DNA of 64,000 bases, from assembly GCF_025642255.1 (NCBI RefSeq), contig NZ_CP106759.1:1453501-1517500 (forward strand). The letters are read 5' to 3'. The first letter of the stretch is position 1; each line of letters opens with the position of its first letter. Below, piece after piece: positions 1 to 13,029 of this stretch. The position numbers were made by a program, and so were the translations under genes. The stretch is from Stenotrophomonas maltophilia. GTDB taxonomy: Bacteria > Pseudomonadota > Gammaproteobacteria > Xanthomonadales > Xanthomonadaceae. The notes under the pieces are model-generated. The model did not search any database and was not told the origin of the DNA. It saw nothing but the letters and a program-made list of their open reading frames with translations.

Positions 1-1676
1 ACCGCGCCCTTGATCTTCTCGCGCTCGATCTTGTCCAGCATGGAGCGCTTTTCTTCCTCGTCCAGCGCGTAGAAGACCTGCTTGCCCACGTCGATGCGGA
101 ACAGCGGCGGCATTGCCACGAACACGTGGCCGGCGTCGACCAGCGCCGGGAAGTGCTTCAGGAACAGCGCCGTCAACAGGGTGGCGATGTGCAGGCCGTC
201 CGAGTCGGCGTCGGCCAGGATCACCACCTTGCCGTAGCGCAGGCCGCTGATGTCATCCTTGCCCGGATCGCAGCCGATGGCGATGGCCAGGTTGTGCACT
301 TCTTCCGAGGCCAGCACGCTGTTGGAGGAGACTTCCCAGGTGTTCAGGATCTTGCCGCGCAGCGGCATGATCGCCTGGAAATCCTTGTCGCGTGCCTGCT
401 TGGCGCTGCCGCCTGCCGAATCACCTTCCACCAGGAACAGTTCGGTACGCGACAGGTCCTGGCTGATGCAGTCGGCCAGCTTGCCCGGCAGGGCAGGGCC
501 CTGGGTGACCTTCTTGCGGACCACCAGCTTTTCGGTCTTCAGGCGTGCGCTGGCGCGCTCGATGGCGATCTGCGCGATCTTCTCGCCCAGTTCCACGTTC
601 TGGTTCAGCAGCAGGCTGAATGCATCGTGCGCGGCACCTTCCACGAAACCGGCGGCCTGCCGCGAGGACAGGCGTTCCTTGGTCTGCCCGCTGAACTGCG
701 GATCGGTCATTTTCAGCGACAGCACGAACGACACGCGGTCCCACACGTCTTCCGGCGCCAGCTTCACGCCACGCGGCAGCAGGTTGCGGAAGTCGCAGAA
801 CTCGCGAAGCGCCTCGGTCAGGCCGGTGCGCAGGCCGTTGACGTGGGTACCGTGCTGGGCAGTCGGGATCAGGTTGACGTAGCTTTCCTGGACCAGCTCG
901 CCTTCCGGCAGCCAGGCCACGGCCCAGTCCACCACTTCGGTGTCCTTCTTCAGGTTGCCGACGAACAGGTCGGCCGGCAGCATTTCGCGCTCGCCCAGCT
1001 CCAGCTTCAGGTAGTCGCGCAGGCCGTCCTCGTAGTACCAGGTGTCGACTTCGCCGGTGGCTTCGTCGGTCAGCTTCACGGTCAGGCCCGGGCACAACAC
1101 CGCTTTGGCGCGCAGCAGATGCTTGAGCGCGCGCACCGCGAACTTCGGCGTATCGAAGTACTTCGGGTCGGGCCAGAAGCGCACGCGGGTGCCCGTGTTC
1201 TTCTTGCCGACCGTGCCCACCACTTCCAGCGGCGTGGCGCGGTCACCGTTACGGAAGGTGATGCGGTGTTCGGCACCTTCACGCTTGATGTGCACCTCCA
1301 CCAGGGTCGACAGCGCGTTGACCACGCTGACGCCGACGCCGTGCAGGCCGCCGGAGAAGGTGTAGTTGTTGTTGCTGAACTTGCCGCCCGCGTGCAGGCG
1401 GGTCAGGATCAGCTCGACACCCGGGATCTTCTCTTCCGGATGGATGTCCACCGGCATGCCACGGCCGTCATCGCTGACCTCCACGCTGCCGTCCTTGTAC
1501 AGGGTGATCTCGATCGAGCGGGCGTGGCCGGCGAGGGCCTCGTCCACCGAGTTGTCGATCACTTCCTGCGCCAGGTGGTTGGGGCGCGCGGTGTCGGTAT
1601 ACATGCCGGGACGGCGCTTGACCGGGTCAAGGCCGGACAGGACTTCAATATCGGCGGCGTTATAGCGGGCGTTCAT
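1..1676 (-). CDS. parE: DNA topoisomerase IV subunit B (partial, 3' end outside window)
   Basis: This is the ATPase subunit of topoisomerase IV, which with ParC decatenates daughter chromosomes. About 558 codons are visible from the ATG at 1676; the C-terminus lies beyond the left edge. The translation starts MNARYNAADIEVLSGLDPVK and shows the GHKL ATPase features: EVIDNSVDEA, DDGRGMPVDIH and GGLHGVGVSVVNALS. Then come the transducer domain and the TOPRIM part with VEGDSAGGSAKQ and the acidic DADSDG motif. These are type II topoisomerase B-subunit signatures. The short N-terminus and the length to the TOPRIM motif favour ParE over GyrB, which is family knowledge rather than proof. It is divergent from the small exported-protein gene at 1837. 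Confidence 0.93.
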   Translation of the reverse strand, partial: MNARYNAADIEVLSGLDPVKRRPGMYTDTARPNHLAQEVIDNSVDEALAGHARSIEITLYKDGSVEVSDDGRGMPVDIHPEEKIPGVELILTRLHAGGKFSNNNYTFSGGLHGVGVSVVNALSTLVEVHIKREGAEHRITFRNGDRATPLEVVGTVGKKNTGTRVRFWPDPKYFDTPKFAVRALKHLLRAKAVLCPGLTVKLTDEATGEVDTWYYEDGLRDYLKLELGEREMLPADLFVGNLKKDTEVVDWAVAWLPEGELVQESYVNLIPTAQHGTHVNGLRTGLTEALREFCDFRNLLPRGVKLAPEDVWDRVSFVLSLKMTDPQFSGQTKERLSSRQAAGFVEGAAHDAFSLLLNQNVELGEKIAQIAIERASARLKTEKLVVRKKVTQGPALPGKLADCISQDLSRTELFLVEGDSAGGSAKQARDKDFQAIMPLRGKILNTWEVSSNSVLASEEVHNLAIAIGCDPGKDDISGLRYGKVVILADADSDGLHIATLLTALFLKHFPALVDAGHVFVAMPPLFRIDVGKQVFYALDEEEKRSMLDKIEREKIKGA

Positions 1677-1836
1677 CTATGTTCTAAAGCGCGGAGCGAC
1701 GCGCAAGTGTGCGGTCTGGGCGGCGAATTTGCACGCCTGCGGTTCAGCCTCGCCACCGGGGAGGGGGTAAAATGGCAGCCGCTGGAATCCGGACGCCAGC
1801 GTCCCCATGTCCCAGCCATACCGCGAGGAGGACTCC

Positions 1837-4148
<2,312 letters not shown>

Positions 4149-4233
4149 CCTGGGCGGGAGCAGGGTCCCGCGCGGGCTGCGCGGGAACCAAGGCGGGCTG
4201 CAACTCGAGGCACGTGGGCTCGAAGGTGCTGCG

Positions 4234-5960
<1,727 letters not shown>

Positions 5961-5964
5961 GGCC

Positions 5965-6318
5965 ATGCGCGATTGGCGCTGGCTGCTGCTGGTGCTGGCC
6001 CTGCTGCTGGCATGGCTGCAGTACCGTTTCTGGTTCGGCCCGGGCAATTCGGGGGAAGTGATGATGCTCGAAGCCCAGGTTGCCGGCCAGGAACGGGACA
6101 ACGAAGGTCTGCAGCAGCGCAATGATGCGCTGGCTGCCGAAGTGAAGGACCTCAAGGAAGGCCAGTCCGCCATCGAAGAGCGCGCACGCAGTGAGCTGGG
6201 CATGATCAAGCCCGGCGAGAAGTTCTACCGGGTGGTCGACGACGCGCCGGTTCGTCCGGCGCAGCCGCCGGTGGCGATGCCCGAACAGGCGGGCGACCAC
6301 CCGGCGGACGTGCCATGA
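5965..6318 (+). CDS. ftsB: Cell division protein FtsB
   Basis: A bitopic inner-membrane protein of the divisome that forms the FtsQ-FtsL-FtsB subcomplex. The 117 residues begin with a short cytoplasmic tip and one membrane span (about 5-21). A periplasmic coiled coil follows (about 32-70, heptads in [20 protein letters not shown]). Then come the conserved [20 protein letters not shown] and a Pro-rich tail slightly longer than in E. coli. It overlaps ispD by 4 bases (ATGA) and follows eno by 4 bases, the conserved ftsB-ispD-ispF arrangement. Confidence 0.93.
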   Translation: MRDWRWLLLVLALLLAWLQYRFWFGPGNSGEVMMLEAQVAGQERDNEGLQQRNDALAAEVKDLKEGQSAIEERARSELGMIKPGEKFYRVVDDAPVRPAQPPVAMPEQAGDHPADVP

Positions 6319-7013
6319 GCGCGGCGATCTGGGTGGTGGTTCCCGCTGCCGGTCGTGGTGCCCGCTTCGGTGCGCCACTGCCCAAGCAGTATCTGCAGGC
6401 GGGCGGGCAGATGCTGCTGGCCCACACCCTGCAGGCACTGCTGGCCCATCCGGCCGTTGCCGGCGCGATGGTGGTGATCGGCGAGAATGACGCGGATTGG
6501 CCGGGCTGGAGCGAATGGGCCGGCAAGCCCGTGCTGACCTGCACGGGCGGGGCGACCCGCGCCGCCTCCGTGCTGGCCGGCCTGCTCGCGCTGCCGGAGA
6601 GCGTCCGTGCCGACGAGTTCGTGCTGGTGCACGATGCTGCGCGGCCCAATCTGTCGCTGGCCGACCTGGGCCGCCTGCTGGAGGTTGGCCGTACCGATCC
6701 GGTCGGGGCCATTCTTGCCGCGCCGGTACGCGACACCCTGAAGCGGGCCGGTGACGATGGTGGCATCGACGGCACCGAGCCACGCGAGCGCCTGTGGCGC
6801 GCGCTGACTCCGCAGCTGTTCCGCCGCCATCAGTTGATCCGCGCGCTGACCGACGCCGCTGCGTCCGGCGTGGACGTCACCGACGAAGCCATGGCCATGG
6901 AACGCCAGGGCCAGCGCCCGCTGCTGGTTGAAGGCAGCGAGGACAACTTCAAGGTCACCACGCCGGCCGACCTGGACCGCTTCGAATTCGTACTTTCCCG
7001 CCGCGCCGGCTGA
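6315..7013 (+). CDS. ispD: 2-C-methyl-D-erythritol 4-phosphate cytidylyltransferase
   Basis: MEP pathway enzyme that makes CDP-methylerythritol from MEP and CTP. It has 232 residues, the normal size. The N-terminal nucleotide-binding motif [19 protein letters not shown] carries the conserved Arg and Lys. HDAARPN marks the central acidic site and [12 protein letters not shown] the C-terminal substrate region. The start overlaps the ftsB stop, and ispF begins 34 bases downstream. Confidence 0.95.
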   Translation: MSAAIWVVVPAAGRGARFGAPLPKQYLQAGGQMLLAHTLQALLAHPAVAGAMVVIGENDADWPGWSEWAGKPVLTCTGGATRAASVLAGLLALPESVRADEFVLVHDAARPNLSLADLGRLLEVGRTDPVGAILAAPVRDTLKRAGDDGGIDGTEPRERLWRALTPQLFRRHQLIRALTDAAASGVDVTDEAMAMERQGQRPLLVEGSEDNFKVTTPADLDRFEFVLSRRAG

Positions 7014-7047
7014 ACGCCCGCGCGGCCCTGCTGCAAGGGTTGCATCC

Positions 7048-7545
7048 ATGAGCACTGCTCCGTTCCCGCCCGTCCGCATCGGCCAGGGCTACGACGTCCA
7101 CGCCTTTGGTGAGGGTGACCACATCATGCTGGGAGGCGTGCGCGTGCCGCACAGCCACGGTGTGCTCGCGCACAGCGATGGCGACGTGATCCTGCACGCG
7201 CTGTGTGACGCCATGCTCGGCGCGCTGGCGCTGGGCGACATCGGCCAGCACTTTCCGCCCAGCGATGATCGCTGGAAGGGGGCCGACAGCAGCGACTTCG
7301 TCCGCCACTGCGACGCTCTCCTGCGTGAGCGTGGCTGGTGCGTCGGCAACTCTGATGTCACCGTGATCTGTGAACGACCGAAGGTCGGGCCGCATGCGCT
7401 GGCAATGCGTGAATGCATCGCGGCACTGTTGCAGCTGCCACTGGATGCGGTCAGCGTAAAGGCCACCACGTCGGAGAAGCTTGGCTTCACCGGTCGCGGT
7501 GAAGGCATCGCGGCACAGGCTGTGGTCCTGCTGGTGGCGGTATGA
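7048..7545 (+). CDS. ispF: 2-C-methyl-D-erythritol 2,4-cyclodiphosphate synthase
   Basis: MEP pathway enzyme that cyclises CDP-ME 2-phosphate and releases CMP. It has 165 residues; homologues have about 160. The ATG at 7048 gives [20 protein letters not shown], whose Asp-x-His contributes zinc ligands. HSDGDV and [11 protein letters not shown] follow, and the C-terminal [15 protein letters not shown] is the family signature. An in-frame upstream ATG at 6928 would run back inside ispD and is rejected. It overlaps truD by 4 bases. Confidence 0.96.
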   Translation: MSTAPFPPVRIGQGYDVHAFGEGDHIMLGGVRVPHSHGVLAHSDGDVILHALCDAMLGALALGDIGQHFPPSDDRWKGADSSDFVRHCDALLRERGWCVGNSDVTVICERPKVGPHALAMRECIAALLQLPLDAVSVKATTSEKLGFTGRGEGIAAQAVVLLVAV

Positions 7546-8573
7546 TTCCGCTGCCGCTCGCCTTCGGTGCGCCGCTGCTGCAGGCGCGCATCCGCACCAC
7601 GCCGGAGGATTTCCAGGTCGACGAGCTGCCGGCCTTTGAGGCCACGGGCGAGGGCGAGCATCTGCTGCTGCATGTCCGCAAGCGCGGTGCCAACACCGTG
7701 CATGTGGCCAAGGTGCTGGCCAAGTGGGCTGGCTTGCCGGAGATGGCGGTCAGCTATGCCGGGATGAAGGATCGCCACGCGGTCACCACCCAGCGCTTCA
7801 GTGTGCATCTGCCCAAGCGCGTCGCGCCGGATCTGGCGCTGCTGGCCAGCGATGATATCGAAGTGCTCGATGCAACCTGGCACAACCGCAAGCTGCAGCG
7901 TGGCGCGCTGGCCGGCAATCGTTTCAGGCTGGTGCTGCGCCAGGTACGCGGCGATGCGGTCGCAATCAGCGAACGCCTGCAGCAGATTGCCGATCGTGGT
8001 TTGCCGAACTGGTTCGGCGAGCAGCGTTTCGGCCGCGATGGCGGCAACGTTCCGGCAGCGCTGGCGATGTTCGGTGGCCGCCGCATGCGCAAGGACCAGC
8101 GCTCGCTGCTGCTGTCGGCTGCGCGTTCGGCACTGTTCAATCGCGTGCTTGCCGCACGCGTGGAGCAGGGTGTCTGGGACCAGCCGCTGGACGGTGAGGT
8201 GTGGATGCTGGATGGCAGCCGCAGCGTGTTTGGTCCGGAGCCTTACACCGATGCACTGGCAGCGCGGCTGGCCGGGTTCGATATCCATCCCAGCGCGCCG
8301 TTGTGGGGAGAGGGCGAGCTGCGCAGTACCGGCGCCGCCCGCGAGCTCGAACTGCGTGCGCTCGACGACGAGGAATCGAAGGCGCTGCGTGCCGGACTGG
8401 AAGAGGCACGGCTGAAGCAGGAGCGCCGCGCGTTGCGCCTGCGTCCTGCGCTGCTGCAGTACCAGTGGCTGGCGGAAGATGTGCTTGAGCTGTCGTTCGC
8501 GCTGCCGCCGGGCTGCTACGCCACCGCGGTCCTGCACGAGCTCGGGCCGGTCGAGGACGCGGCGCAGTCCTGA
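7542..8573 (+). CDS. truD: tRNA pseudouridine(13) synthase
   Basis: Converts U13 of tRNA to pseudouridine. The 343-residue protein shows the TruD signature [17 protein letters not shown] with the catalytic aspartate at position 77, plus the preceding [16 protein letters not shown] block. [14 protein letters not shown] begins the family-specific TRUD insertion domain. The start overlaps the ispF stop (ATGA), matching the ispD-ispF-truD-surE order of other gammaproteobacteria. Here a convergent Smr gene, ending 10 bases away, interrupts that order before surE. Confidence 0.95.
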   Translation: MIPLPLAFGAPLLQARIRTTPEDFQVDELPAFEATGEGEHLLLHVRKRGANTVHVAKVLAKWAGLPEMAVSYAGMKDRHAVTTQRFSVHLPKRVAPDLALLASDDIEVLDATWHNRKLQRGALAGNRFRLVLRQVRGDAVAISERLQQIADRGLPNWFGEQRFGRDGGNVPAALAMFGGRRMRKDQRSLLLSAARSALFNRVLAARVEQGVWDQPLDGEVWMLDGSRSVFGPEPYTDALAARLAGFDIHPSAPLWGEGELRSTGAARELELRALDDEESKALRAGLEEARLKQERRALRLRPALLQYQWLAEDVLELSFALPPGCYATAVLHELGPVEDAAQS

Positions 8574-8583
8574 GCGGATTGCA

Positions 8584-9123
8584 TCAGCGCCGGGACAGCA
8601 GCACCAGTACGGCACCCGTTCCGCCCTGGCTGGTCGGCGCCGAATGGAAGGCAAGCACATCATTGCGCAGGCGCAGCAGCCGGTCGACCAGATTCTTCAG
8701 GACCGGCGCACCACCGTCGGATTGCAGTCCCTTGCCGTGGATGATGCGCACGCAGCCATACTCATGTGCGTGCGCCTCCAGCAGGAACTGGCGCAGCATG
8801 GCCTCGGCCTGCGCTGCGGTCGCGCCATGCAGATCCAGCTCGTCCTGCACCGAGTACTGGCCGCGCTTGAGACGCTGGAACAGCCGCGGCGGAAGGGCGT
8901 CGCGCCGGTAGCTGGCCACATCCCCGGCTTCCAGCGGTGCGCTGTCGCGCAACAGCCGGGCGAACTCGCCGGCGGCCTCGGCCTCGTCGCGTTCGGCCAT
9001 GCGCGCGCGCGGCTTCGGCCGGGCAGCGGCCGGCGCGGGTTCGGCCTCTTTGCGCAGCGGCGTCACTTCGCCGATGGCCGCGCGGAAGAGCGCGGCAGGG
9101 TCTTCGTCTTCTGGATGCGACAT
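8584..9123 (-). CDS. Smr-domain protein (SmrA/SmrB-like)
   Basis: A 179-residue protein with a C-terminal Smr domain. It contains LDLHGATAAQAEAMLRQFL and, further on, RIIHGKGLQS, the two conserved motifs of the SmrA/SmrB/YfcN group. Some members are nicking endonucleases or cleave mRNA at collided ribosomes (SmrB); which applies here cannot be told. The N-terminal 80 residues are Ala/Pro/Arg-rich and probably flexible. The ATG at 9123 is chosen because the upstream extension to 9282 has no protein-like character. It is convergent with truD and divergent from surE. Confidence 0.85.
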   Translation of the reverse strand: MSHPEDEDPAALFRAAIGEVTPLRKEAEPAPAAARPKPRARMAERDEAEAAGEFARLLRDSAPLEAGDVASYRRDALPPRLFQRLKRGQYSVQDELDLHGATAAQAEAMLRQFLLEAHAHEYGCVRIIHGKGLQSDGGAPVLKNLVDRLLRLRNDVLAFHSAPTSQGGTGAVLVLLSRR

Positions 9124-9332
9124 GCGCACAGGGTAAACCGGTGACGCGGGCCTGCCTATCGCAATGCGAGGCCAGTCGTGACCGCCGGCAGGGTAGGACC
9201 TGCGGCTCGCATGCGGCACAATAGACGATGCCCCTGCAGGGTCGTCGGCTTCCGCAGGGAAGCACGACGGTCCCGCCAACACCGCACGGTGACGGAATCG
9301 AATTCTTGGAAAATCAAGCGGTTAAATCGAAG

Positions 9333-10112
9333 ATGCGAATTCTGGTCAGTAACGACGATGGCGTCGACGCCGCAGGTATCCGGATGCTTGCCTCGGTACT
9401 GCGTGACGCCGGCCACGAAGTGACGGTGGTCGCACCCGACCGCGATCGCTCAGGCGCCAGCAATTCACTGACCCTGGACCTGCCCATCCGGCTCAAGCGC
9501 ATCGATCACTACACCGTGTCGGTGGCCGGCACGCCCACCGACTGCGTGCATCTGGCGCTGACCGGCCTGCTGGAGTTCGAACCCGACATTGTCGTGTCGG
9601 GCATCAACAACGCCGCCAACCTGGGTGACGACGTGATCTATTCCGGAACCGTCTCGGCGGCGATGGAGGGGCGCTTCCTCGGCCTGCCCGCGGTGGCGGT
9701 GTCCCTGGTGACCCGCAATCACGATCCCCGTCACTTCGAGACCGCGGCGCGTGCCGCCGTGGAAATCGTCGCCCGCCTCAAGGCCGACCCGCTGCCGGCG
9801 GACACCATCCTCAACGTCAACGTGCCCGACCTGCCGTGGACCGAGGTCAAGGGTTTCGAAGTCACCCGGCTGGGCAACCGCCATCGCGCCGAAGGCTGCA
9901 TCCCGCAGAAGGATCCACGCGGCAACGAGGTGTACTGGATCGGTCCGGCGGGCCGCGAGCAGGACTCCGGCCCCGGCACCGACTTCCACGCGGTGCGTAC
10001 CGGGCATATCTCGATCACCCCGATCCAGGTGGATCTGACCCGCTATCAGGCGCTTGAGAAAGTGGCCAGCTGGGTCGGCGGTCTCAGCGCCGCGCTGGAC
10101 CAGCCGGCATGA
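9333..10112 (+). CDS. surE: 5'/3'-nucleotidase SurE
   Basis: Stationary-phase survival nucleotidase acting on nucleoside 5'- and 3'-monophosphates. The ATG at 9333 begins [16 protein letters not shown], whose adjacent aspartates (8, 9) bind the metal. [15 protein letters not shown] and [20 protein letters not shown] carry the other metal and substrate residues. The 259 residues match the family. The start has only a weak ribosome-binding site, but the motif at residue 1 fixes it. It overlaps pcm by 4 bases in the surE-pcm-yqaA-nlpD unit. Confidence 0.96.
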   Translation: MRILVSNDDGVDAAGIRMLASVLRDAGHEVTVVAPDRDRSGASNSLTLDLPIRLKRIDHYTVSVAGTPTDCVHLALTGLLEFEPDIVVSGINNAANLGDDVIYSGTVSAAMEGRFLGLPAVAVSLVTRNHDPRHFETAARAAVEIVARLKADPLPADTILNVNVPDLPWTEVKGFEVTRLGNRHRAEGCIPQKDPRGNEVYWIGPAGREQDSGPGTDFHAVRTGHISITPIQVDLTRYQALEKVASWVGGLSAALDQPA

Positions 10113-10786
10113 GCCCACGCCTGCGCCTGCAACCGGAAGCCGTCGGCATCGGCATGACGTCACAGCGCGTCCGCGATCGTCTGGTCGATCGCCTGCGCGA
10201 AGCCGGCATCGTCGACGAATCCACGCTGAACGCGATCCGGGTGGTGCCCCGCCATCTGTTCATCGACGAGGCCCTGGCCTCGCGGGCCTATGAAGACACC
10301 GCGCTGCCGATCGGCCACGGCCAGACCATCTCGCAACCCTGGGTGGTGGCCCGGATGACCGAAGCGGTCGTGCAGGTGGCGCCCAAGCGGGTGCTGGAAG
10401 TGGGGACGGGCTCCGGCTACCAGGCCGCCGTGCTTGGTGCACTGGGTCTGGAGGTCTACACCGTGGAGCGCATCGGCGACCTGCTGCGGCAGGCCCGCAA
10501 GCGGTTCCGCGCACTCGGCATGAACATCCGCACCAAGCACGATGACGGCCGTGTCGGCTGGGCCGAGCACGGCCCGTTTGATGCCATCGTCGTCACAGCT
10601 GCGGCCCCGGCGCTGGTCGACGCACTGATCGAGCAGCTGGCCGAAGGTGGCCGGCTGGTGGCGCCGGTCGGCGGTGCCAGTGCACAGTCGCTGGTGCAGC
10701 TGGACCGCAGGGCCGACGGCAGCGTCGAACAGCGCGTGCTGGCACCGGTCACCTTCGTGCCGCTGCTGTCTGGCATGCTGGATTGA
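10109..10786 (+). CDS. pcm: Protein-L-isoaspartate O-methyltransferase
   Basis: Methylates isoaspartyl residues in aged proteins so that they can return to normal aspartyl linkages, using S-adenosylmethionine. The 225-residue product has the early block [10 protein letters not shown], the substrate loop [18 protein letters not shown] and the SAM-binding motif [16 protein letters not shown]. It overlaps surE by 4 bases and precedes yqaA by 19 bases, so it is part of the same operon. Confidence 0.95.
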   Translation: MSPRLRLQPEAVGIGMTSQRVRDRLVDRLREAGIVDESTLNAIRVVPRHLFIDEALASRAYEDTALPIGHGQTISQPWVVARMTEAVVQVAPKRVLEVGTGSGYQAAVLGALGLEVYTVERIGDLLRQARKRFRALGMNIRTKHDDGRVGWAEHGPFDAIVVTAAAPALVDALIEQLAEGGRLVAPVGGASAQSLVQLDRRADGSVEQRVLAPVTFVPLLSGMLD

Positions 10787-10805
10787 ATCCACGGAGCAGG
10801 GTTGC

Positions 10806-11420
10806 ATGAAGATTTTCGGACCGCTGTACGAGCGGGCGATGAAGTGGGCGGCGCACGAACGCGCGCCGACCTACCTGACGGTGCTGAGTTTTTTCGAGGC
10901 GATCATCTTTCCGGTGATGCCGGAAGTGATGCTGGCCCCGATGTGCGTGGCTCAACCCCGGCGCGGCTGGTGGTTCGCGACCCTCAGCCTGGCCGGTTCG
11001 ATGGTCGGTGCCGTGGTCGGCTATGCGCTGGGTCACTTCGCATTCGAGGCGATCAAGCCGTTGTTCGAAGTGCTGGGCATGTTGCCGGCAATCGAACAGG
11101 GCATCACCACCGTGCAGGAGAAGATGGCCGAATCGCCGTGGGCGGTGTTCACGTTCCTGGTCCTGGGCGGCTTCATGCCGATCCCGATGAAGGTCTTCAC
11201 GTGGGCATCGGGTATCGTCGGCGTACCGATGCCGCAGTACCTGCTGAGCATGCTGATCGGACGCGGCAAGCGCGTGTATGTGCTCGCTGCCGTGATCCGC
11301 ATCGGTGGAGCGCGCGCCGAAGCGGCGCTGCGTCGCTGGATTGAACCGCTGGGCTGGATCGCCACCGCGTTGGTGGTGGTGCTGATCGCCTGGCTTGTAT
11401 GGAGGTCGAAGTTCGCATGA
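10806..11420 (+). CDS. YqaA-family (SNARE-associated/DedA-like) inner membrane protein
   Basis: A 204-residue polytopic membrane protein of the VTT/DedA superfamily, YqaA branch. Seen: FFEAIIFPVMPEVMLAPM near 28-45 and GFMPIPMKVFTWASGIVG near 120-137, which match the conserved membrane re-entrant motifs. Hydrophobic spans lie near 55-75, 110-135 and 180-200. Relatives in this superfamily are implicated in lipid flipping, but the role of YqaA is unknown. The ATG at 10806 follows a GGAGCAGGG site. It overlaps nlpD by 4 bases. Confidence 0.85.
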   Translation: MKIFGPLYERAMKWAAHERAPTYLTVLSFFEAIIFPVMPEVMLAPMCVAQPRRGWWFATLSLAGSMVGAVVGYALGHFAFEAIKPLFEVLGMLPAIEQGITTVQEKMAESPWAVFTFLVLGGFMPIPMKVFTWASGIVGVPMPQYLLSMLIGRGKRVYVLAAVIRIGGARAEAALRRWIEPLGWIATALVVVLIAWLVWRSKFA

Positions 11421-12190
11421 GTGCTGATCGTCTGAGCAAGGGAGTGCGCGTCGGCGCGCTGGTGCTGCTGGTTTCCGGCCTGGCTGCCTGTGGCACTGCC
11501 ACGGTGGTGCGGCCCAATGGCAGTGGTGGCGGGGCGGCGGTCACTACGCCCAAGACTTCGGTGGCCAAGCCGGGGCAGACCGTGGTCGTGCGCAAGGGCG
11601 ACACGATCTACGCGCTGGCCCGCATCCACGACATCACCCCGGCCGATCTGATCGCGTGGAACAGCCTGGACAACCCGTCGACGATCTATCCGGGGCAGGT
11701 CATCCGCCTGTATCCGCCGGGGGCCAGCAGCGGCCGCGCACCGACCACCGTGGTCACCGCGCCGCGCAGCGGCGGCAGCACGGCACCGGCCACGGCACCG
11801 GCCGGTCCGGTGAAGAGCAACATCGCCTGGCGCTGGCCAGCCGATGGCGCGATCGTGGGCCGCTACGTGGCAGGCGACGCAACCAAGCAGGGCGTCGACA
11901 TTGCCGGCACCAGCGGGCAGGCCGTCAAGGCCACCGCCAACGGTGTGGTGGTGTACTCGGGCGCCGGACTGGTCGGCTATGGCGAGCTGATCATCATCAA
12001 GCACAGCGACCAGTGGCTGTCGGCCTACGGCCACAACCGCAAGCGCCTGGTCAACGAGGGACAGAGCGTGAAGGCGGGTGAGCAGATTGCCGAGATGGGG
12101 CGCACCGGCGCGAATCGCGACATGCTGCACTTTGAAATCCGCTACAACGGCAAGCCGGTCGATCCGCAGCAGTACCTGCCAGCGCGCTAG
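11417..12190 (+). CDS. nlpD: Lipoprotein NlpD (LysM + degenerate LytM domain)
   Basis: An envelope lipoprotein that in E. coli activates the amidase AmiC during cell separation. It has 257 residues: a signal peptide ending in the lipobox SGLAAC, a Thr/Gly/Ser linker, and one LysM domain (about 52-97, VVRKGDTIYALARIHDITPADLIAWN). A second Pro/Thr-rich linker leads to an M23/LytM domain (about 150-255). The catalytic pattern is degenerate: the His expected before GVDIAG is Gln, and the final HLH is Met-Leu-His. An activator role therefore fits better than peptidase activity. The start overlaps yqaA. No rpoS follows, unlike in E. coli. Confidence 0.9.
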   Translation: MSADRLSKGVRVGALVLLVSGLAACGTATVVRPNGSGGGAAVTTPKTSVAKPGQTVVVRKGDTIYALARIHDITPADLIAWNSLDNPSTIYPGQVIRLYPPGASSGRAPTTVVTAPRSGGSTAPATAPAGPVKSNIAWRWPADGAIVGRYVAGDATKQGVDIAGTSGQAVKATANGVVVYSGAGLVGYGELIIIKHSDQWLSAYGHNRKRLVNEGQSVKAGEQIAEMGRTGANRDMLHFEIRYNGKPVDPQQYLPAR

Positions 12191-12204
12191 CGCAGGCAGG
12201 TACG

Positions 12205-12227
12205 GTAGCGCCGGGCCATGCCCGGCG
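12205..12227 (+). repeat. SMAG-type REP hairpin, copy 1
   Basis: GTAG is followed by an 8-bp perfect stem CGCCGGGC/GCCCGGCG around CAT. This is the GTAG-headed REP architecture described for S. maltophilia. It lies just after nlpD and forms a tandem pair with the copy at 12241. Confidence 0.85.
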
Positions 12228-12240
12228 TATGCGCATCAAG

Positions 12241-12263
12241 GTAGCGCCGGGCCATGCCCGGCG
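12241..12263 (+). repeat. SMAG-type REP hairpin, copy 2
   Basis: Identical to the copy at 12205 and in the same orientation, 13 bases further on. The pair fills the gap between convergent nlpD and the Mth938-like gene, where the hairpins could protect or end both transcripts. Confidence 0.85.
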
Positions 12264-12270
12264 GTGGTCC

Positions 12271-12645
12271 TCAACCTTCCAGGATGAACGCGGCCGCCAC
12301 CTTGCGGCCTTCGCCGGCAAGGATGTTGAAGGTGCGCGCCGCGGCAGGGTTGTTCATCACTTCCAGGCCGATCCCGCGCGACAGGCAGGCGGCCATCACC
12401 GCAGCCGACGGAAACACCTGCCGCTCGCCGGTTCCCAGCACGATCAATGCAGGACTCAGTGCCAGCACCGGTTCCAGGTCGGCCACCGTCAGCGCCGCCG
12501 CATCGGCGACAGGCCAATGTTCGACCAGCTGGTCCGGCGTCAGCAGAAAGCTGCTGGCCAGCACCGTGTCATTGACCTTGGCCGAGCGGCCATCGGCAGC
12601 GCGCAGGCTGTAGGCGTAATCGGGCGGCTCGTGGTTCAGCTGCAT
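12271..12645 (-). CDS. Mth938-like domain (DUF498) protein
   Basis: A 124-residue protein of the Mth938/NDUFAF3-like family. The motif LSPALIVLGTGERQVFPSA followed by GLEVMNNPAAARTFNIL is characteristic. Human NDUFAF3 helps assemble complex I; the bacterial role is unknown. The ATG at 12645 gives MQLNHEPPDYAYSLRAADG, a typical N-terminus; the longer frame to 12744 overlaps yhbY and is rejected. It follows yhbY by 13 bases on the same strand and is probably co-transcribed. Confidence 0.82.
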   Translation of the reverse strand: MQLNHEPPDYAYSLRAADGRSAKVNDTVLASSFLLTPDQLVEHWPVADAAALTVADLEPVLALSPALIVLGTGERQVFPSAAVMAACLSRGIGLEVMNNPAAARTFNILAGEGRKVAAAFILEG

Positions 12646-12658
12646 GGCGGTAGCGCGA

Positions 12659-12964
12659 TCAGCCGCGCGGCAGCACGATCTGGCGCTGCTCCCTGCTCGG
12701 GCGATACAGCACGGCAACGTGACCGATGCGCTGCACCAGCGCACTGTTGGTGGCTTCGACGATCTCGCCGATCATCGCGTCCCGGGCCTCGCGGTCCTCG
12801 GCTGCGACCTTGACCTTGACCAGCTCGTGGCGCTCCAGCACTTCGTTCAGCTCCGCGATGAAGGCCGGGGTCACTCCCTTGCCGCCGGTCTGCAGCAGGG
12901 CCTTCAGGTCGTGGGCTTGGCCGCGCAGGAAACGGGTCTGGGAGGCGGTCAGGGCGATGGACAT
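12659..12964 (-). CDS. yhbY: YhbY-family RNA-binding protein (CRM domain)
   Basis: A single-domain CRS1/YhbY protein that binds pre-50S ribosomal particles in E. coli. The 101 residues begin MSIALTASQTRFLRGQAHDL. The GKG loop (TGGKGVTPAFIAELNEVLER) and HELVKVKV strand typical of the CRM fold follow. It is divergent from rlmE, 65 bases away; yhbY-rlmE-ftsH is a conserved neighbourhood tied to ribosome assembly. Confidence 0.93.
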   Translation of the reverse strand: MSIALTASQTRFLRGQAHDLKALLQTGGKGVTPAFIAELNEVLERHELVKVKVAAEDREARDAMIGEIVEATNSALVQRIGHVAVLYRPSREQRQIVLPRG

Positions 12965-13029
12965 GCAGGAAAAGACGGTTGAATGGGGGGATCAGGGTAT
13001 CATGACGGCCCCATCAGCCCCTATTTCCA

